Source: Isoetes taiwanensis (taxonomy: Eukaryota > Streptophyta > Lycopodiopsida > Isoetales > Isoetaceae). Taken from it: a stretch of 64,000 nt of DNA. The notes under the pieces were generated by a model, which saw nothing but the letters and a program-made list of their open reading frames with translations, made no database searches and had not been told where the DNA came from. Below, one piece after another: positions 35,815 through 46,954 of this stretch. Numbering within the stretch: position 1 is the stretch's first letter; each line of letters begins with the position of its first letter. Both the position numbers and the translations under genes were made by a program. The DNA is taken from NCBI GenBank assembly GCA_021234155.1, contig JAJEKV010000011.1:618001-682000 (forward strand), read 5' to 3'.

Positions 35815-36100
35815 TATCAGTAAAGCAGTCGTATTTCAGATAATCTATTTCCGGTATACCAAAACCCTTAGCATCCTCAAGCTCATGTTTAAGAAGTCCT
35901 GATTGCCTTGAACATGCTAACCACCTCATGCAGCACAAACATTAAAATTTCAATAAGTTTTTACGATGAAATCTAAAAAAAAAAATATTAATCTAAACAT
36001 GTACCATAAATGTGTACCTTTCATCACTGTAAATTTCAAGCTTGAGGCCTTTGGAATGAAGATAATCTGCAAGAGCTAATCCCTGAAGCAGAGGTTGACC
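35815..36100 (-). other. Two exon-like segments of an unidentified gene
   Basis: The minus strand reads QPLLQGLALADYLHSKGLKL then EIYSDER before a gt donor near 36018. A second segment reads LACSRQSGLLKHELEDAKGF, GIPEIDYLKYDCFTDNDK up to about 35812. Both are open, end at splice-like borders, and have normal protein composition. They probably come from one gene. I do not recognise the family and cannot tell whether it is functional. Confidence 0.4.
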
Positions 36101-36554
36101 TTCTTGGTTTCAAATTACCCTGCAAAAATAATGAGTTAGAATTTTTTTCTTAACTTCACACCCAACAATCATCTGCACTTGCATCAAATGAGTTCATAAT
36201 GATGCAAATTGATACAAGGATTTTTAACTATATTGATATAGTTATAAGCAGAGCAGCAAGTGCAGTGCACAGCATTGCATTGACTTCCAATTCTATGCAT
36301 CAGTAGAGTTACTTCGAAACAAATACATCTTAAATTTGAATCTAGAGTTGTTTCTCGAATGATTTGCTCGTTGATGTTTTCAGCAAAATGGTTCCAGCTG
36401 CTCAACCTAATTGAAATACACAACAAAACTAAATCTGTAGATAAAAGCATTCTCTTTTCCATTCAAACTTGTGGGCAGAGAAAGCAAGGCCTAAAGCAGA
36501 CACATTATCAAGTGGGCAATATTAGGAAAAGTTTCCATCAATATAAAATATATG

Positions 36555-36912
36555 TTTGATAGCTTTTATTTCCCATATTGTTGCCATGTTGCCTTACCTC
36601 TGGACATTACTCTGGACTAGAAATCTGAGTTCTATGTGATGTTCAAACTTTGGAGCAAAATATGGTGAAGTCAACGTACCTCCTTTTGTACAACAATGAG
36701 TAATTTACCAAGTTGCGGAAGTAAAAAGCACATCAATCATAATTCTTGTGCAACAAATTGATCACAGCTTGAGAGTAGTCAGGCAATGGATAGATTGTAT
36801 TTATAGTAGAAACCCAACGACCAAACGAAGTTAACCATAGCTGATACTTTAAAAGCATGCAGACTATGTTCAGCTAAATAGAAGTGCAGGAAACTCACCT
36901 CCAATAGTAACA
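36555..36912 (-). repeat. Segment homologous to 47.57-47.98 kb, with exon-like core
   Basis: Diverged direct copy of 47565-47982: shared anchors are gttgccatgttgccttacct / gttgccatattgcctacctc, and agtagtcaggcaatggatag / agtcaggcaatagatagatt. On the minus strand both carry a short open stretch (GRWVSTINTIYPLPDYSQAV here; RWVASGI..IYLLPDYSQAL in the other copy, in different frames). This looks like a duplicated gene segment with one exon. Confidence 0.6.
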
Positions 36913-37392
36913 ACTCGAACAAAATAAATATCAACTATAGTGGGGAAAGATAGGTGTTGTTTAAGTGAATGAAGAGCATGGGGCCTAATATGCTTAGAAT
37001 CTTCAGGTTCCGCTAAGGGTTTCCTTGCTGCTCTCTACGTCATCATTAAGAAGCTGAACGTTCTGATCCGCAAATAAAAAATGCATCCTAAGGTTAAGTA
37101 ACAAACAACAACATAAAACAAAAGAACGACCTCAAATCACAACATGCAAGCATTTTAGAAAATGCCATATTCATTTTTTGTGCTCAACAAACCAATAATC
37201 CACTACGACTAATGCAATCTTAACTACCAGGCTCGCCCTATCCACCAATCTCTGGATCGCACATGTCATCCACATTGCCATGCTGTCGTGACAAACCTAA
37301 TGATCCCTTCCATAGATGATCAGGAAACGAATTAGGCAAATACATCTTTTGGTATATATACATCGACACCTACATAACATGTTCTAGCTAAA

Positions 37393-37420
37393 GCCCGGCA
37401 ACGCCGGGCACCATAACTAG
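37393..37420 (+). mobile_element. Helitron 3' terminus
   Basis: Hairpin gcccggcaacgccgggc (37393-37409), spacer accataa, CTAG (37417-37420), then T. The loop differs from the 13.8-kb copy (AAC instead of ATC) and so does the sequence upstream, suggesting a subfamily. The 5' end is not found. Confidence 0.8.
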
Positions 37421-38789
37421 TCCTGTTTAAGTCCATTTTTGCAGGGTTTCTTCAGCTTGTCATAGCTTTTTCTTCTTTTACCTCATTCTTCAATGCTAGA
37501 TTCCTTGCCTTTGTTGCCATTTAGCTTAATGAAATATGCTTTTCCAACAAGCATAGCACAGGTATTATAAATGGATTTACTATTGTTGCTCCTGTAGATC
37601 GGCTCCAAATCAACCATTATTGGGATCCCAAAATGGCAGATTTTACCCCAGAGCTATAAGTTTTGATGATTAACTGATCTGTATTGAAAATTATTTTTAA
37701 AAAGCTAGTTATAGACTTGTGGCGGGGCTCTAAGCGGCGCTGCTTAGGAAACTGGTAACTAAGGTTACAAAAAAAAAACTTACACAAAAAATACAAGCAA
37801 AACACTGGCCATAGTGGTTTACGTGTTGATTAAGGAATTGGGGTATTTTAGACCATGGTAAAAAAAAATCCATAAAGCTATTTCCATAAAGCTGTTTTCT
37901 TTAAGGCCGAAATCACACTATAGCCCGAACAAAAAAAATACGTGGCAAGGATGGTCAGCCGGTAAATGCTTAAAAGACTTTGTTGCCCTCTTCCTATCAC
38001 ACCTATGGCTGTCCAAAATGGACACGTCAGTATCCATGTAATCCTTATAATCGCAGACGGACGGGTCAGTTTCCATGTAATCCCACAGATGGACGGATTG
38101 ACGACCATCTCCAGATAACAAGTACGCATCGAATTTTTTCCATTTTTCATGAGCGAATTTTTGAGTTCACCTGTAATTCGCATCTATTCTACGAACTATG
38201 AGTTCACCAACAATTTGCACCTATTCTGAAAACTATGGAGGAAGAATACATATACCCATCTTCAGGATGATTGTAGCAGATTTACTTTGAGGAATGTAGC
38301 AGATTACTTTGAGGAAAAGTATTAAGTGTCTCAGAAAGTTTGATGTATAATCTATTCATATTGGAGCCGATTGAGGTCTTATATGAAATGGAATCAGCTT
38401 TTGCAAGACAATTACTAATTTTTGTAAGATTATGACTGACTTTTTGCAAGATTTTGCAAGACTATGTTTCACAATACATTGAAACAACTTATGATACAAC
38501 TTGCAAGGCTTAGAAATAATCTGCTCATGTTGCACTGCATGTTCATAATCTGCTCATGTTGCTCGTTCCATGCATTTCCTTACTTACAAAATCAACTTCC
38601 ACAACGGTATATGCCTTATCTCTGTATTCATCATGAAGAGCATTAAGGCCGAAAAACGTCCATCCTGTGGACGTGTCAAATCCAAAACAAACATTGCTTG
38701 GTTTTGGAATCCGTATCTATTTGGTCAACCAAACAAAATGGCAGTGGCAATTCAATGTACACTTTACCTTCTTATCAAGCCAGATTCTT

Positions 38790-39060
38790 GTTAATATATG
38801 ACAATCCTCCACCTCAGCAATATAGGCCACGTCATCAATATGATGTGGCAGTCCACATAAAGAGTCATGTCTGTTATGAAGAGTCGCATCTGTTCAGGTA
38901 GAAGTCTATATATCAAGCTATGTGAGAAGCTTGTTCTCACGGTTTTCTCTATTGAATATATTGCATTATATTAGTTATCTCTGTCCCTCTCTATATTATT
39001 TACAATTCTTACTGCCAATACATCAACCACCAAGGTTCTGGGTGTTCACGAATTCTTCCC
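38790..39060 (+). other. LTR-like sequence
   Basis: Contains the hairpin-forming motif gtgagaagcttgttctcac (38920-38938), similar in style to gtgagagctcttctcac in the LTR-like end at 46.2 kb, followed by a comparable T-rich stretch. No primer-binding site or target duplication was found, so the call is tentative. Confidence 0.25.
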
Positions 39061-39694
39061 TTGTCTGCAGTAGTGGACTGCATAAAAGTGTAAAAGCTTT
39101 TGTTAAATACTGTTAGCTGCTGGCATGCAACTTTTAGCACAATGCTAATTTATTCTTCATAGAAAACTCAGAAGCATTGGACAAATAGAACCACCAGCAT
39201 GCCTAGCTATGATGTTAAACTACTGGAGATTGATAGCATTCGTCGCAGGTGCAAAATAAACGTATCGAAGATTTGATGCTTGCAGACCACCATGCTCATA
39301 TGGCTTTTGTGCTAATGCTGCATCTATTGCAGGCCACCAGAGCGCTTTCTACATTGTTAGAAATAGTACAGATTGCCAACTGTTAAAAATATGGGATTAA
39401 ATGCCCGATAATAGCAAATTCATGGCTCAACCTGCACAACCTTCCAGGGCATCTATGGCACTGATTGTTGGACATCCTCCTAGTCAGTCATGTGTCTGTA
39501 AGGACCAGCAATTTCTTCAGTTCAAATGCTTAAGGTGAATCTGTGGACAGCTGCCTGCTTTCAAGCAAATTACCTGCCCAGTAATGGAAAACTACTACTT
39601 CTCTTTGGAATTATTATTTCCAGCAAACCAATTACTATAGTAAGGTAAAATATTTGTACTTGACTTTAGGCCCCAAGGACTGACGATAACTTAC

Positions 39695-39932
39695 CTAGAA
39701 ACCACAATTCGTTGCATGGCACTTATTCCTACAGAAAATACAACTGCATCGGCAGAAATACTTCATCGCCACAAAGGATACCTGTTACTTGGCCAGTTTC
39801 ATCATCCATCACCATGTCTGTCACCCTCTTCCCTGGTAAGTATCGGCATCCTTGATATTGTATTTGCTTTAACCATGGAAGAAAAATCTTTTCTCCAACT
39901 GTTCCACGACACCAAACTACATCAAAGTCTGG
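39695..39932 (-). pseudogene. FAD-dependent amine-oxidase / phytoene-desaturase-like exon, frameshifted
   Basis: A single exon with ag acceptor (cttgcag, up to 39933) and gt donor (ctag/gtaagt, from 39694). It reads PDFDVVWCRGTVGEKIFLPW, then GCRYLPGKRVTDMVMDDETG and VTGILCGDEVF. A one-base frame change near 39745 is needed to continue into ADAVVFSVGISAMQRIVVS, the conserved part of the amino_oxidase fold. Plant members of this group include carotenoid-pathway desaturases and related plastid oxidoreductases. The FAD-binding GxGxxG region would lie in other exons, which are absent here. The frame change lies at a CTG site, so a sequence error is conceivable. Confidence 0.75.
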
Positions 39933-40194
39933 CTGCAAGAAACCATTAACATCTTGAAGCGCATAGGAAAGTACATCAAGCATTCAACAAGTCAAACTTA
40001 TGTGCTTCTTATCTGCCACTTTCAAAGTTTGGATTGCCATTGAATTGCAGATTAACAACAGAAATACTTGCATGGCATTCAAATGTAAAACAAGAAATCT
40101 GGACCAATGTAATGAAGGCATTGCTTAAATAATGATGGCCAGACTTCTGAAGCTTTGCGACATCTATTTTGTTTATTAAGAAGCTATGCCACAT

Positions 40195-40453
40195 CTCTTT
40201 TGTTGAGATGGACCAGACTGCAGAACCATGATACCATCCAATTGCTACCTAAACCCTTGATTGAACTGACTGTATACTTTGGATAGTCCAAGGTCAGAGA
40301 TTTTTGGTCAAAATTTTGAATCCAGGACTATATTTTGTGGCTAAGGCCTAGATAGAGGAATTTGTCTGCGCATTCATGGTGCATATAAGCAAGACCCTTT
40401 GCAACACCTGATGTTACGTTGAATCTCACAGGCCAGGGAAGAGGCTTATATCT
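40195..40453 (-). pseudogene. Receptor-like kinase fragment (catalytic loop region), degraded
   Basis: The minus strand reads LPWPVRFNVTSGVAKGLAYM then HHECA, the helix preceding the catalytic loop in plant receptor-like kinases (family: LxWxxRxxIAxGxAxGLxYLHxxC). After frame shifts it continues as VLDSKF and PKISDLGLSKVYSQF, corresponding to the NVLLDxxFxPKISDFGLS segment with DFG changed to DLG. The HRD motif is not readable. At least one stop and two shifts make it nonfunctional. It lies inside the TIR element, about 260 bp from the amine-oxidase exon and on the same strand. Confidence 0.75.
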
Positions 40454-41878
40454 CCAGCAAAATAAAACAAAAGAAAAGCACATGTGCAATTTATTAAAAT
40501 TACCTTGAGACGACTTCCAAGCTCTTCTAACATGATAAAGATGCATTGTTTGCAGAGGCTTCATGGAATTGAAAATTTTAAATTTCATTATTTTGGGTGC
40601 ATAAAACATACTCCTGATAGCTGGCCTCCATCTAGACAAAAGGAACATGGAACCTGTACTTCAACTTCAAAAACATTCTAACTTCTATCATGCTACAAGC
40701 AACATGAGCAATAGTACAATTCAAGTCTTAGAATGTTGAATTGAAAAATTCCGAATGCATGCCCTTGTTTGTTTGCACTGGATACTAACAAAATAGAGAA
40801 AAATTTGAAAGAATAAAATGCAAAGACAAAAATACGAGAAGCATTAAAACGTTGGCAAATTCAGATCTTCTGCTTCATGAATTCATCTTTGAAAAATCGT
40901 ACCTGGCAGAGTCATGGGAGGAGTTGCAGTAGATTGTGCAGATCCCTTTGACAAAAAATTGAATTGGCGCATGATCAAATTTTCTCTCTTTTCTCAAATT
41001 TCTCTCCCCTTTATCTTTCTGGCGACCAAGCTTGCTTCTCTTTCTGGCGCCAAAGGCTGGGCTTACGTGGAGAACTAGTTTACGTGGCCACCTGCCGAAA
41101 CTTTGGACAGCCCCTTTTGCCCGTCTAAAATTCGAAGGGTGCCTAATCGTCGAGTCAGCATTTAGGCATGCTGGTGTGATAGGGTGGGTGCCACAACCGT
41201 CCAGGTGGCGTTATTTTATTTGTATACTTGATATTAGTTTTTCGGTTTAGCCCTAGTGTGATTTCGGCCTTAGAATGCAGAAAAATAGCTTGATGAATTT
41301 CTGTACCACTAAAAGCTGGTTATTTTGTTATGATGGATGCCGATTATGGAAGCTTAAAAGTTGTCAATGCTGTATTTAATCAACCGGATAAGCGTGAAAT
41401 AGTTATTCGGAATGCAATACCATAAACAAAACGCTGAAAATCTCCAGATATGTTGTCAAGGGGTGAAGCCAAATGGGCTGACATTGCTCAATATTCATCA
41501 TGTAGACCATCCGATTTAATGTTGAAATACTTCCTTGTGTAAGGCATTGCAATTGCTTGATTAGAGATCAGGGATTTTATTGAGACAATGACTTTGAGCT
41601 ATATAACTGTGTGACATGTAATTCTTACAGCAGCGAATTGTTTCTCTTTAAACTATAAGGCTTTCGAAACAGGATCCTAGATTGCCAAGAACACTTTGAA
41701 GTTCAAAAAAATCATTCCATTAGAGAGCGCTTGCGGTTGCTTGAAGTTTGCATATGTATTATAAGCCTCAACACACACATACAACATATGTTTGCTAGCT
41801 TTACATTTTGCAGCATTATGATTATGGCGCAATGCTGCAAGTGTCCATAAGCAGTTAAAAACTAAGTATCCTATTTTT

Positions 41879-42001
41879 CTATTTTAAAGAGAGAAATGAT
41901 CTATCCATCCATGCATCCTTTACATAAGCCTCTCGCCTTTGGATTTGCAGAACATTCTTGGTTTCTGTTTTTGAAGTCTCTTGTGTCATAACCACCTCAG
42001 C
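41879..42001 (-). pseudogene. Candidate terminal exon of the IRG-like gene
   Basis: After an acceptor (gtatgcag, up to 42002) a 40-codon frame reads AEVVMTQETSKTETKNVLQI and ends LSLK-stop. It follows the IRG frame, which runs into a possible donor (attg/gttagt) at about 42093. Splicing those exact sites leaves the wrong phase, so either another donor is used or the gene is broken here too. Confidence 0.35.
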
Positions 42002-42088
42002 CTGCATACGTACTTAAACGTCAAATTATGTAATTATATGTAGGCTAATTGTAGTTGAAATGAAACAATTAAACTACAAAAGAAGACA

Positions 42089-43811
42089 CTAACCAATTAA
42101 ATCATGGAATCGAGCTGCTCCTGTTTTTAACAGAAAGTCCACAGCCAGCTTTTCATCCATGCACTTCAGGCTTGTATCAGAAAGAAGTTTATATGCTGTT
42201 TTTTTGGAGAAGAAAAACGAACTGACGATCAGAATATCAATGCCTGTCAAACCAGCCCTGAGCATTTGATGTTGGAAGTTTTTCTTCACTTTATCACGGA
42301 ATTCAGCTGCAGCCTGCGCCATGGTTATTTCCTTGGCAAGGGCCAGATTTTGGATGTCCAAATCTGCTTTCGAGCGAACGAATACAACAGGCTTACCAGC
42401 TTCCTGGGTTTGTTTTGCAATTTGAAGGTCGACTTCGAGTATCCGGTTTCCAGTAACTATAAGAACGGCATCGAAAGCATGGAGTGCCTTATCTTCGTAG
42501 TAGCTGGATATTGGATGGTCTATGGCAGGGTTCGAAAAAGTGGGGGTTTGGCTCGAGGATTGCCGGTTGAATCTCTTAAAGTCCAGTTGGGGTTTAGGGT
42601 TGAATCTCTTAAAGTCCAGTTGGGGTTTAGGGCTACTGCGGGTGGTTCCAACAAAAATTTCAGACATATGGCGAATTGCATGTAAAGATTCATCCAAACA
42701 TGCAAATTTCCAGTTTAAAGGTTAGGGGACTGGGGATTTTTTGAAAAGGTCAGGCGACCATACTGGGCATGCCATGCTCTGGCCTAGCTGGGCGGCAGAG
42801 TAGAATTGCAATTGCATATCTTATATGCATAGCCTAAGTAGCAAAGTTGCAGTGCATTAAAGAGTTGTAATTGCTTGGCGGCCCCGAGCTCTAAAGATCT
42901 GGCACTAACACTCCCACATGATTGTATGCATGTTCCAAATTAGTGCTCTGCTTCCAATCGAAGAGATTCTTTCTATATATTCTTCAGTTAGTTTGATCTT
43001 ATTTTTCAATTAATGTATGTATTTTTGTTTCAGCCTTTAAAGGGTGATAAATTCGGGCAAATTTCCAGCAACTTTGTTTTGGAACTGCGGTTTCCAGTTC
43101 AATTTTGTAAAATCCGGTAAATATAAATAGAAGATGGCAAATTTTCTGGTTACATCTAAAATATTTTTCGAACCCTGGTCTATGGTGCCTGCTCCAGGCA
43201 GATCCCAGAATACCAACCTAGGAATTTTTGGATGTGGAAACGGAGTTATAACAGAAGTGCATTCCACCACATCCACTTCTGCTGCTGCTGCTCATACACC
43301 CACAAAAAAAATAAAACGAAAGCGTTAAGTATGACAGTAAGTAAGTTATAGTATGACAGTAAGTTAAGTTTTAAAACTTAAAACGAAAGGGTTAAGTATG
43401 ACAGTAATTTTTAAAAGCATTACGATTTATCAGATGCAGATCATCACCTTGGCTGCCAGATTCCAGCCCTAGAAACGCATTAACCAGAGAAGTTGCCTAC
43501 CCCAGCATGCCCTGTAACAGCATAGTTGAACTTGTTAACGTTATCTATGCCCAATTTAATTATATTGGCTTCACGCGCTTCTTCTAGTTTCTGTAACTCA
43601 GTTTCTCGTTTTCCAGTGCATCAATTGCAGCTGCATTTTTTAAGTTGTCCACTTCATTCCTCAACCTTTTAATCTCAAACTCCATCTTCTCTTGCTTCCT
43701 TTGTAGATCGTCGCAGGCTTCCTTTTCAGGCTGACGACTGAAAATTTGAATTATCTTTTCGATAGCGGATATAATAGCAGCGCCCAACGCCGGTGCTACA
43801 ACATTTCCCAT
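42089..43811 (-). pseudogene. IRG-type (p47, IIGP) GTPase gene, disrupted
   Basis: Reading from an ATG at 43811, the protein starts MGNVVAPALGAAIISAIEKI, followed by a coiled-coil region (EFEIKRLRNEVDNLKN). A shift near 43610 leads to EAREANIIKLGIDNVNKFNY and AVTGHAGVG, the start of the P-loop, where the expected GKS is lost and the frame changes before LVNAFLGLESGSQGD. Then come VDVVECTSVITPFPHPKIPR and LVFWDLPGAGTID (G3 motif). A 652-bp hAT-type element splits the gene after TID. The frame resumes with HPISSYYEDKALHAFDAVLI, VTGNRILEVDLQIAKQTQEA and VVFVRSKADLDIQN (G4-like, SKAD). IRG GTPases are best known from vertebrate interferon responses; the role of plant relatives is unknown to me. 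About 30 bp of (AAGTATGACAGT)n-like sequence also interrupts the gene near 43330-43410. Confidence 0.8.
42526..43177. mobile_element. hAT-type nonautonomous element inside the IRG-like gene
   Basis: Termini are cagggttcgaaaaa and ttttttcgaaccctg-type inverted repeats (CAGGG...CCCTG). The 8-bp sequence gtctatgg is duplicated exactly on each side (42518-42525 and 43178-43185). CAGGG ends and 8-bp duplications are diagnostic of the hAT superfamily. Removing the element and one duplication restores an uninterrupted reading frame across the site. It has no transposase ORF. A 33-bp duplication (42564-42629, encoding PKPQLDFKRFN twice on the minus strand) lies near its left end. Confidence 0.88.
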
Positions 43812-44351
43812 CTAACTAAAACTTCTCTGCAACTCAGAAGATTGGAGAGAGCAAATAAAGGTCTGCCCGAATTGCTATTTAACCTCGAATTGCTATTTAA
43901 TTCTCCCGCCCTGCAATTTCCTGCGAGCCGGCTACCTAATATGCATTTAAGACAGGCAGCTGCCTCGATACAAGCCTGTTGTAAATCGGCCCTACGATTA
44001 ATACAAATATCTACAGCCTGAACTTAAATTGGGCTGTAAAACTTAAATTTTATGTGGAGATGAGAAAATCAGCTTAACCCCAAACACCGCTTTTTTTTTT
44101 TGTTGCCCAAAGCGCACAACCTAGGGATGGATGTGGTGCACAAGAGATATACTTCGTATATTCCATTTGAAAGGGCAAGATTATATGGGAGTGGTTTGAT
44201 TTGAAGGCCGACATTGCATTAGATCTAAGCTCACCTTGAAAGCCATGAACCCGCGTAATTTCTATTTGTTGTGCCTGTTTGAATGACACTTGAGTCAAAG
44301 TTGAGTTCGGATGCATGCAGAAGAAGCATTTTTGTCGACAAATCTGTGAGC

Positions 44352-44493
44352 TCAAATTTGAGAAGAACTATTCAAAGAAGTTGAATGTTCGCAAATAAGG
44401 TGACTAAAGAGTTGCGAGTCAGTCAAATTTGAGAAGAACTATTCAAAGAAGTTGAATGTTCGCAAATAAGGTGACTAAAGAGTTGCGAGTCAC
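44352..44493. repeat. Perfect 71-bp tandem duplication
   Basis: The unit begins tcaaatttgagaagaactat and ends gttgcgagtca; the boundary between the two copies is at 44423. Confidence 0.92.
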
Positions 44494-45295
44494 AACATCG
44501 ATCTTCTTATTGAGCGTTATTATTATAACTATGATGGTGGCGAAGAATGTAAGTGTTTGCCAATAAGTTTTGTAGCTGTAGCTAAGAATGTCTATCACAA
44601 TATAGAAATTGCAGAAAAGATTTGAATGGAATGGCATTGTAATAAGGTGAAGCCTATGTAAGCTATGACTTGAAAGAAGGTTTGTCTTAATGAGTTTGAG
44701 AAAACGTGGTTGAAGCAGCCGAATATGTCTCGGGAAGCAAACTAAAGAAATAAAGATTATGTGCATTAGGCATTTTCCTATTGAAGGTATGTACCTTTCT
44801 ATGTTTCTTGCATATAATCGTACTGCTTGCACAACCTCTATGGTGGTTTCGTTTCATTGTATCTAGTTTATCATAGACTTGGCTAGTTAGCTAATCTAGG
44901 AGTTCGCTTTGATGTAAGAAAGTCTTATACTGTAGCTTATGGCTATGAGGAGGCATTGCAAATGTTGGATGCATTTGATTCGCTTTGGCTTTCATGTTGG
45001 TAACCTTATTTAAATGCCATGCGTTTAGGCGGAGATGTATTGATCATTTGGAGGATAGATTGACCAGCTCAGTTGTAAATGATAGGAAATGAAATTTTGT
45101 AGTTAGTCATGTATGCATTAGTCCTACATATTGCAGCGGCCAAGGCCGCCGCGAACGTTTCTTCCGCGAACGTTTCTTTTTCCCTGCTATTCTACCAAGG
45201 TGAATAGGTTACAATTTTTTCTTTGAAATCGCAATGGCTTAAAAGTAATGTTTGATAGGTTCTCTTCACCAATCAAATTTGCTGAACATGATGCA
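44494..45295. other. AT-rich DNA, no supported gene
   Basis: No coding signal. Around 45150-45175 the short duplication ccgcgaacgtttctt occurs twice in a G+C-rich patch. Confidence 0.45.
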
Positions 45296-45298
45296 AGA

Positions 45299-45602
45299 TG
45301 GCATTGGCAGAGCTTGAGGGATGGGAATCCCCAATGGAGTTGGATGATGATGATGAGGAGGAGGAGGAGGAGGAGGCTCAAGATTTCATTGCAGGTGAGT
45401 GCAGAATCTGTGCTGTTATAGAAACAGAAAGTGTGGGGCATTAGTCAACAGCCATTTTAGCAGAGGGCATCATAGATGATAAACCTTATATAGTGCTCAT
45501 GATAGATACAGGCAGCTCCTACAACTTTGCATCTCCTAAGTTGGCAGTACTATTGAAGACCAAGACTCCTAAGTCGAAGCGAAGGCGAGGCTCATTGAAA
45601 TA
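45299..45602 (+). pseudogene. Ty3/gypsy retrotransposon fragment (gag-protease junction)
   Basis: The frame from the ATG at 45299 reads MALAELEGWESPMELD, then an acidic run encoded by a gat/gag microsatellite (45341-45376). After one stop it continues IIDDKPYIVLMIDTGSSYNF and ASPKLAVLL. The D-T-G-S motif followed by NF and a hydrophobic stretch is the active site of a retropepsin-type aspartic protease. The frame ends at a TAA immediately before the next fragment. No reverse transcriptase follows. Confidence 0.65.
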
Positions 45603-45960
45603 ATTGTTGTGCAATATGTAAGCGAATATAATGGATTGCAACAGCAGCTAGCCGCAATTGGGTCTCCAATAGGATATGATGAAGGAGTAGCCGTACTTAT
45701 GAAGGAATTGCCAAAACTCTATGGTACTTTGTCTTTCAATCTATTGAGCAAAAAGGATTTAAAACCTCAAGATGTCATTGAAGCTCTTCTTAAAGAGGAT
45801 GCCAGACAAAAAAACAAAAGACGGGTCATCTTAATCTACATTCATTGCTCGAAATCAGTCCAAAAGAGAAAGAACTTGTTATTAATGCAAGAAGCCTGAT
45901 CATGTGATTGTTGTTTATCTACAAAAGAAGAAGAAAGAAGAGGATGAGTCAAGAAAAAAT
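45603..45960 (+). pseudogene. Ty1/copia gag fragment (UBN2-like) with broken zinc knuckle
   Basis: Reads YVSEYNGLQQQLAAIGSPIG, VAVLMKELPKLYGTLSFNLL and KDLKPQDVIEALLKEDARQK, a clear match to the gag polyprotein of plant copia elements. After a frame change a zinc knuckle CxxCxxxxHxxxxC is recognisable but damaged: one codon is a stop and the last Cys is Tyr (C-x-stop-CKKPDHVIVVY). No integrase or RT is present. It lies end to end with a Ty3 fragment, so the region is a mosaic. Confidence 0.8.
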
Positions 45961-46116
45961 GGCTCTAAATTGCTTTAGACTGAGTGGGAGCTAAGTCGGT
46001 CTGGGTGGATATCTATGTTCTATGATCTATCTGTGTGCTATGATCTTTGTGGCACTTAGTGATCAATAATAGTTTATAACTTTGTCAACTGTATCTGGAT
46101 ATTTGAGGCAGTGGAG

Positions 46117-46290
46117 TGTTGAATATCAGCTTTGCATATCCACATAAACATTCCATATCATCGATCCAGTCTTGGAGTCGTGTCTTTTAACACATTCGTG
46201 CCTCTTCATAGAGTACATATTGTATGCCACGGTGAGAGCTCTTCTCACCTATTCAATCTATTATTCTCTATGCAACTCAGATTTCATCAA
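46117..46290 (+). mobile_element. LTR-like sequence after a purine-rich tract
   Basis: ggcagtggag resembles a copia polypurine tract and is followed at once by TGTTG, the usual start of a plant copia LTR. The stretch includes a hairpin motif gtgagagctcttctcac. The 3' boundary is unclear. The other LTR was not found. Confidence 0.4.
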
Positions 46291-46954
46291 CCACTACCAA
46301 TCCAAACCAAAAAAATAAAATCACAAAAGCAATATGTTAGATGCCTACCATAATTGCTCTAAATAAGCTCCAATCTCCAACAAATATTTATGAGCAATAA
46401 GGTGTCAAAAATGTGAATTGAGGTCGGTATAACATAAGGTTTGGAATGGTTCAGACTAGGCATTCGTATGGGTGGCCGTATTTTGCTGATGTTGGACCCC
46501 AGGGTTTACCGGTCCGAACCATGGAGATGGATTCGGGAGCGGAGTTCCAGATGTCGGATTCCATGCTGCACGTTGACGGCTATGTGGAGGCGTGCCCTGG
46601 CTTGATAGGTTTTCTCATCTTCCAGGCAAGGCAGAGCCGAGGTCCGTATGTTCCTTGCTGTTCAAGTCTTCTTAGCAGTTTTGTTCAAGGAATTTGAAAA
46701 AGGAATGCAATATGAAGAGAACAACTTGCATTCTGCATGATAGCAAAAACAACCATCAACTATGAGACGACGAAAAACAAATTACATATGGAAAAACACT
46801 TCAGATTCAATATGTGGCACAATAACAAGGGGTTCCAGGGGGGTGGGATTTGATATGGATGTATAAATGACAATTCCTGAAACCATAGGCCATATATCCC
46901 TAAAACAATTGAATGGCTTGTTCTAAAAAAACATAGATTCAAGATAGAAAATAA

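Larger units (their letters stand above)
37904..41270. mobile_element. 3.4-kb TIR element flanked by TA and carrying gene fragments
   Basis: The left end aggccgaaatcacacta and the right end tagtgtgatttcggcct are exact inverted repeats of 17-18 bp, with TA at both outer borders (37902-37903 and 41271-41272). TA duplication points towards a Tc1/mariner-like element, though the TIR sequence is not one I can name and a MULE-like origin is not excluded. No transposase is visible. The interior carries an amine-oxidase exon and a receptor-kinase fragment, both on the minus strand. That makes it a candidate gene-capturing ('Pack') nonautonomous element. Confidence 0.65.

Noticed and set aside
37904-41270. 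MULE classification with 9-bp duplication
   Set aside because: No 9-bp direct repeat at the borders; only TA is duplicated, and TIRs are short.
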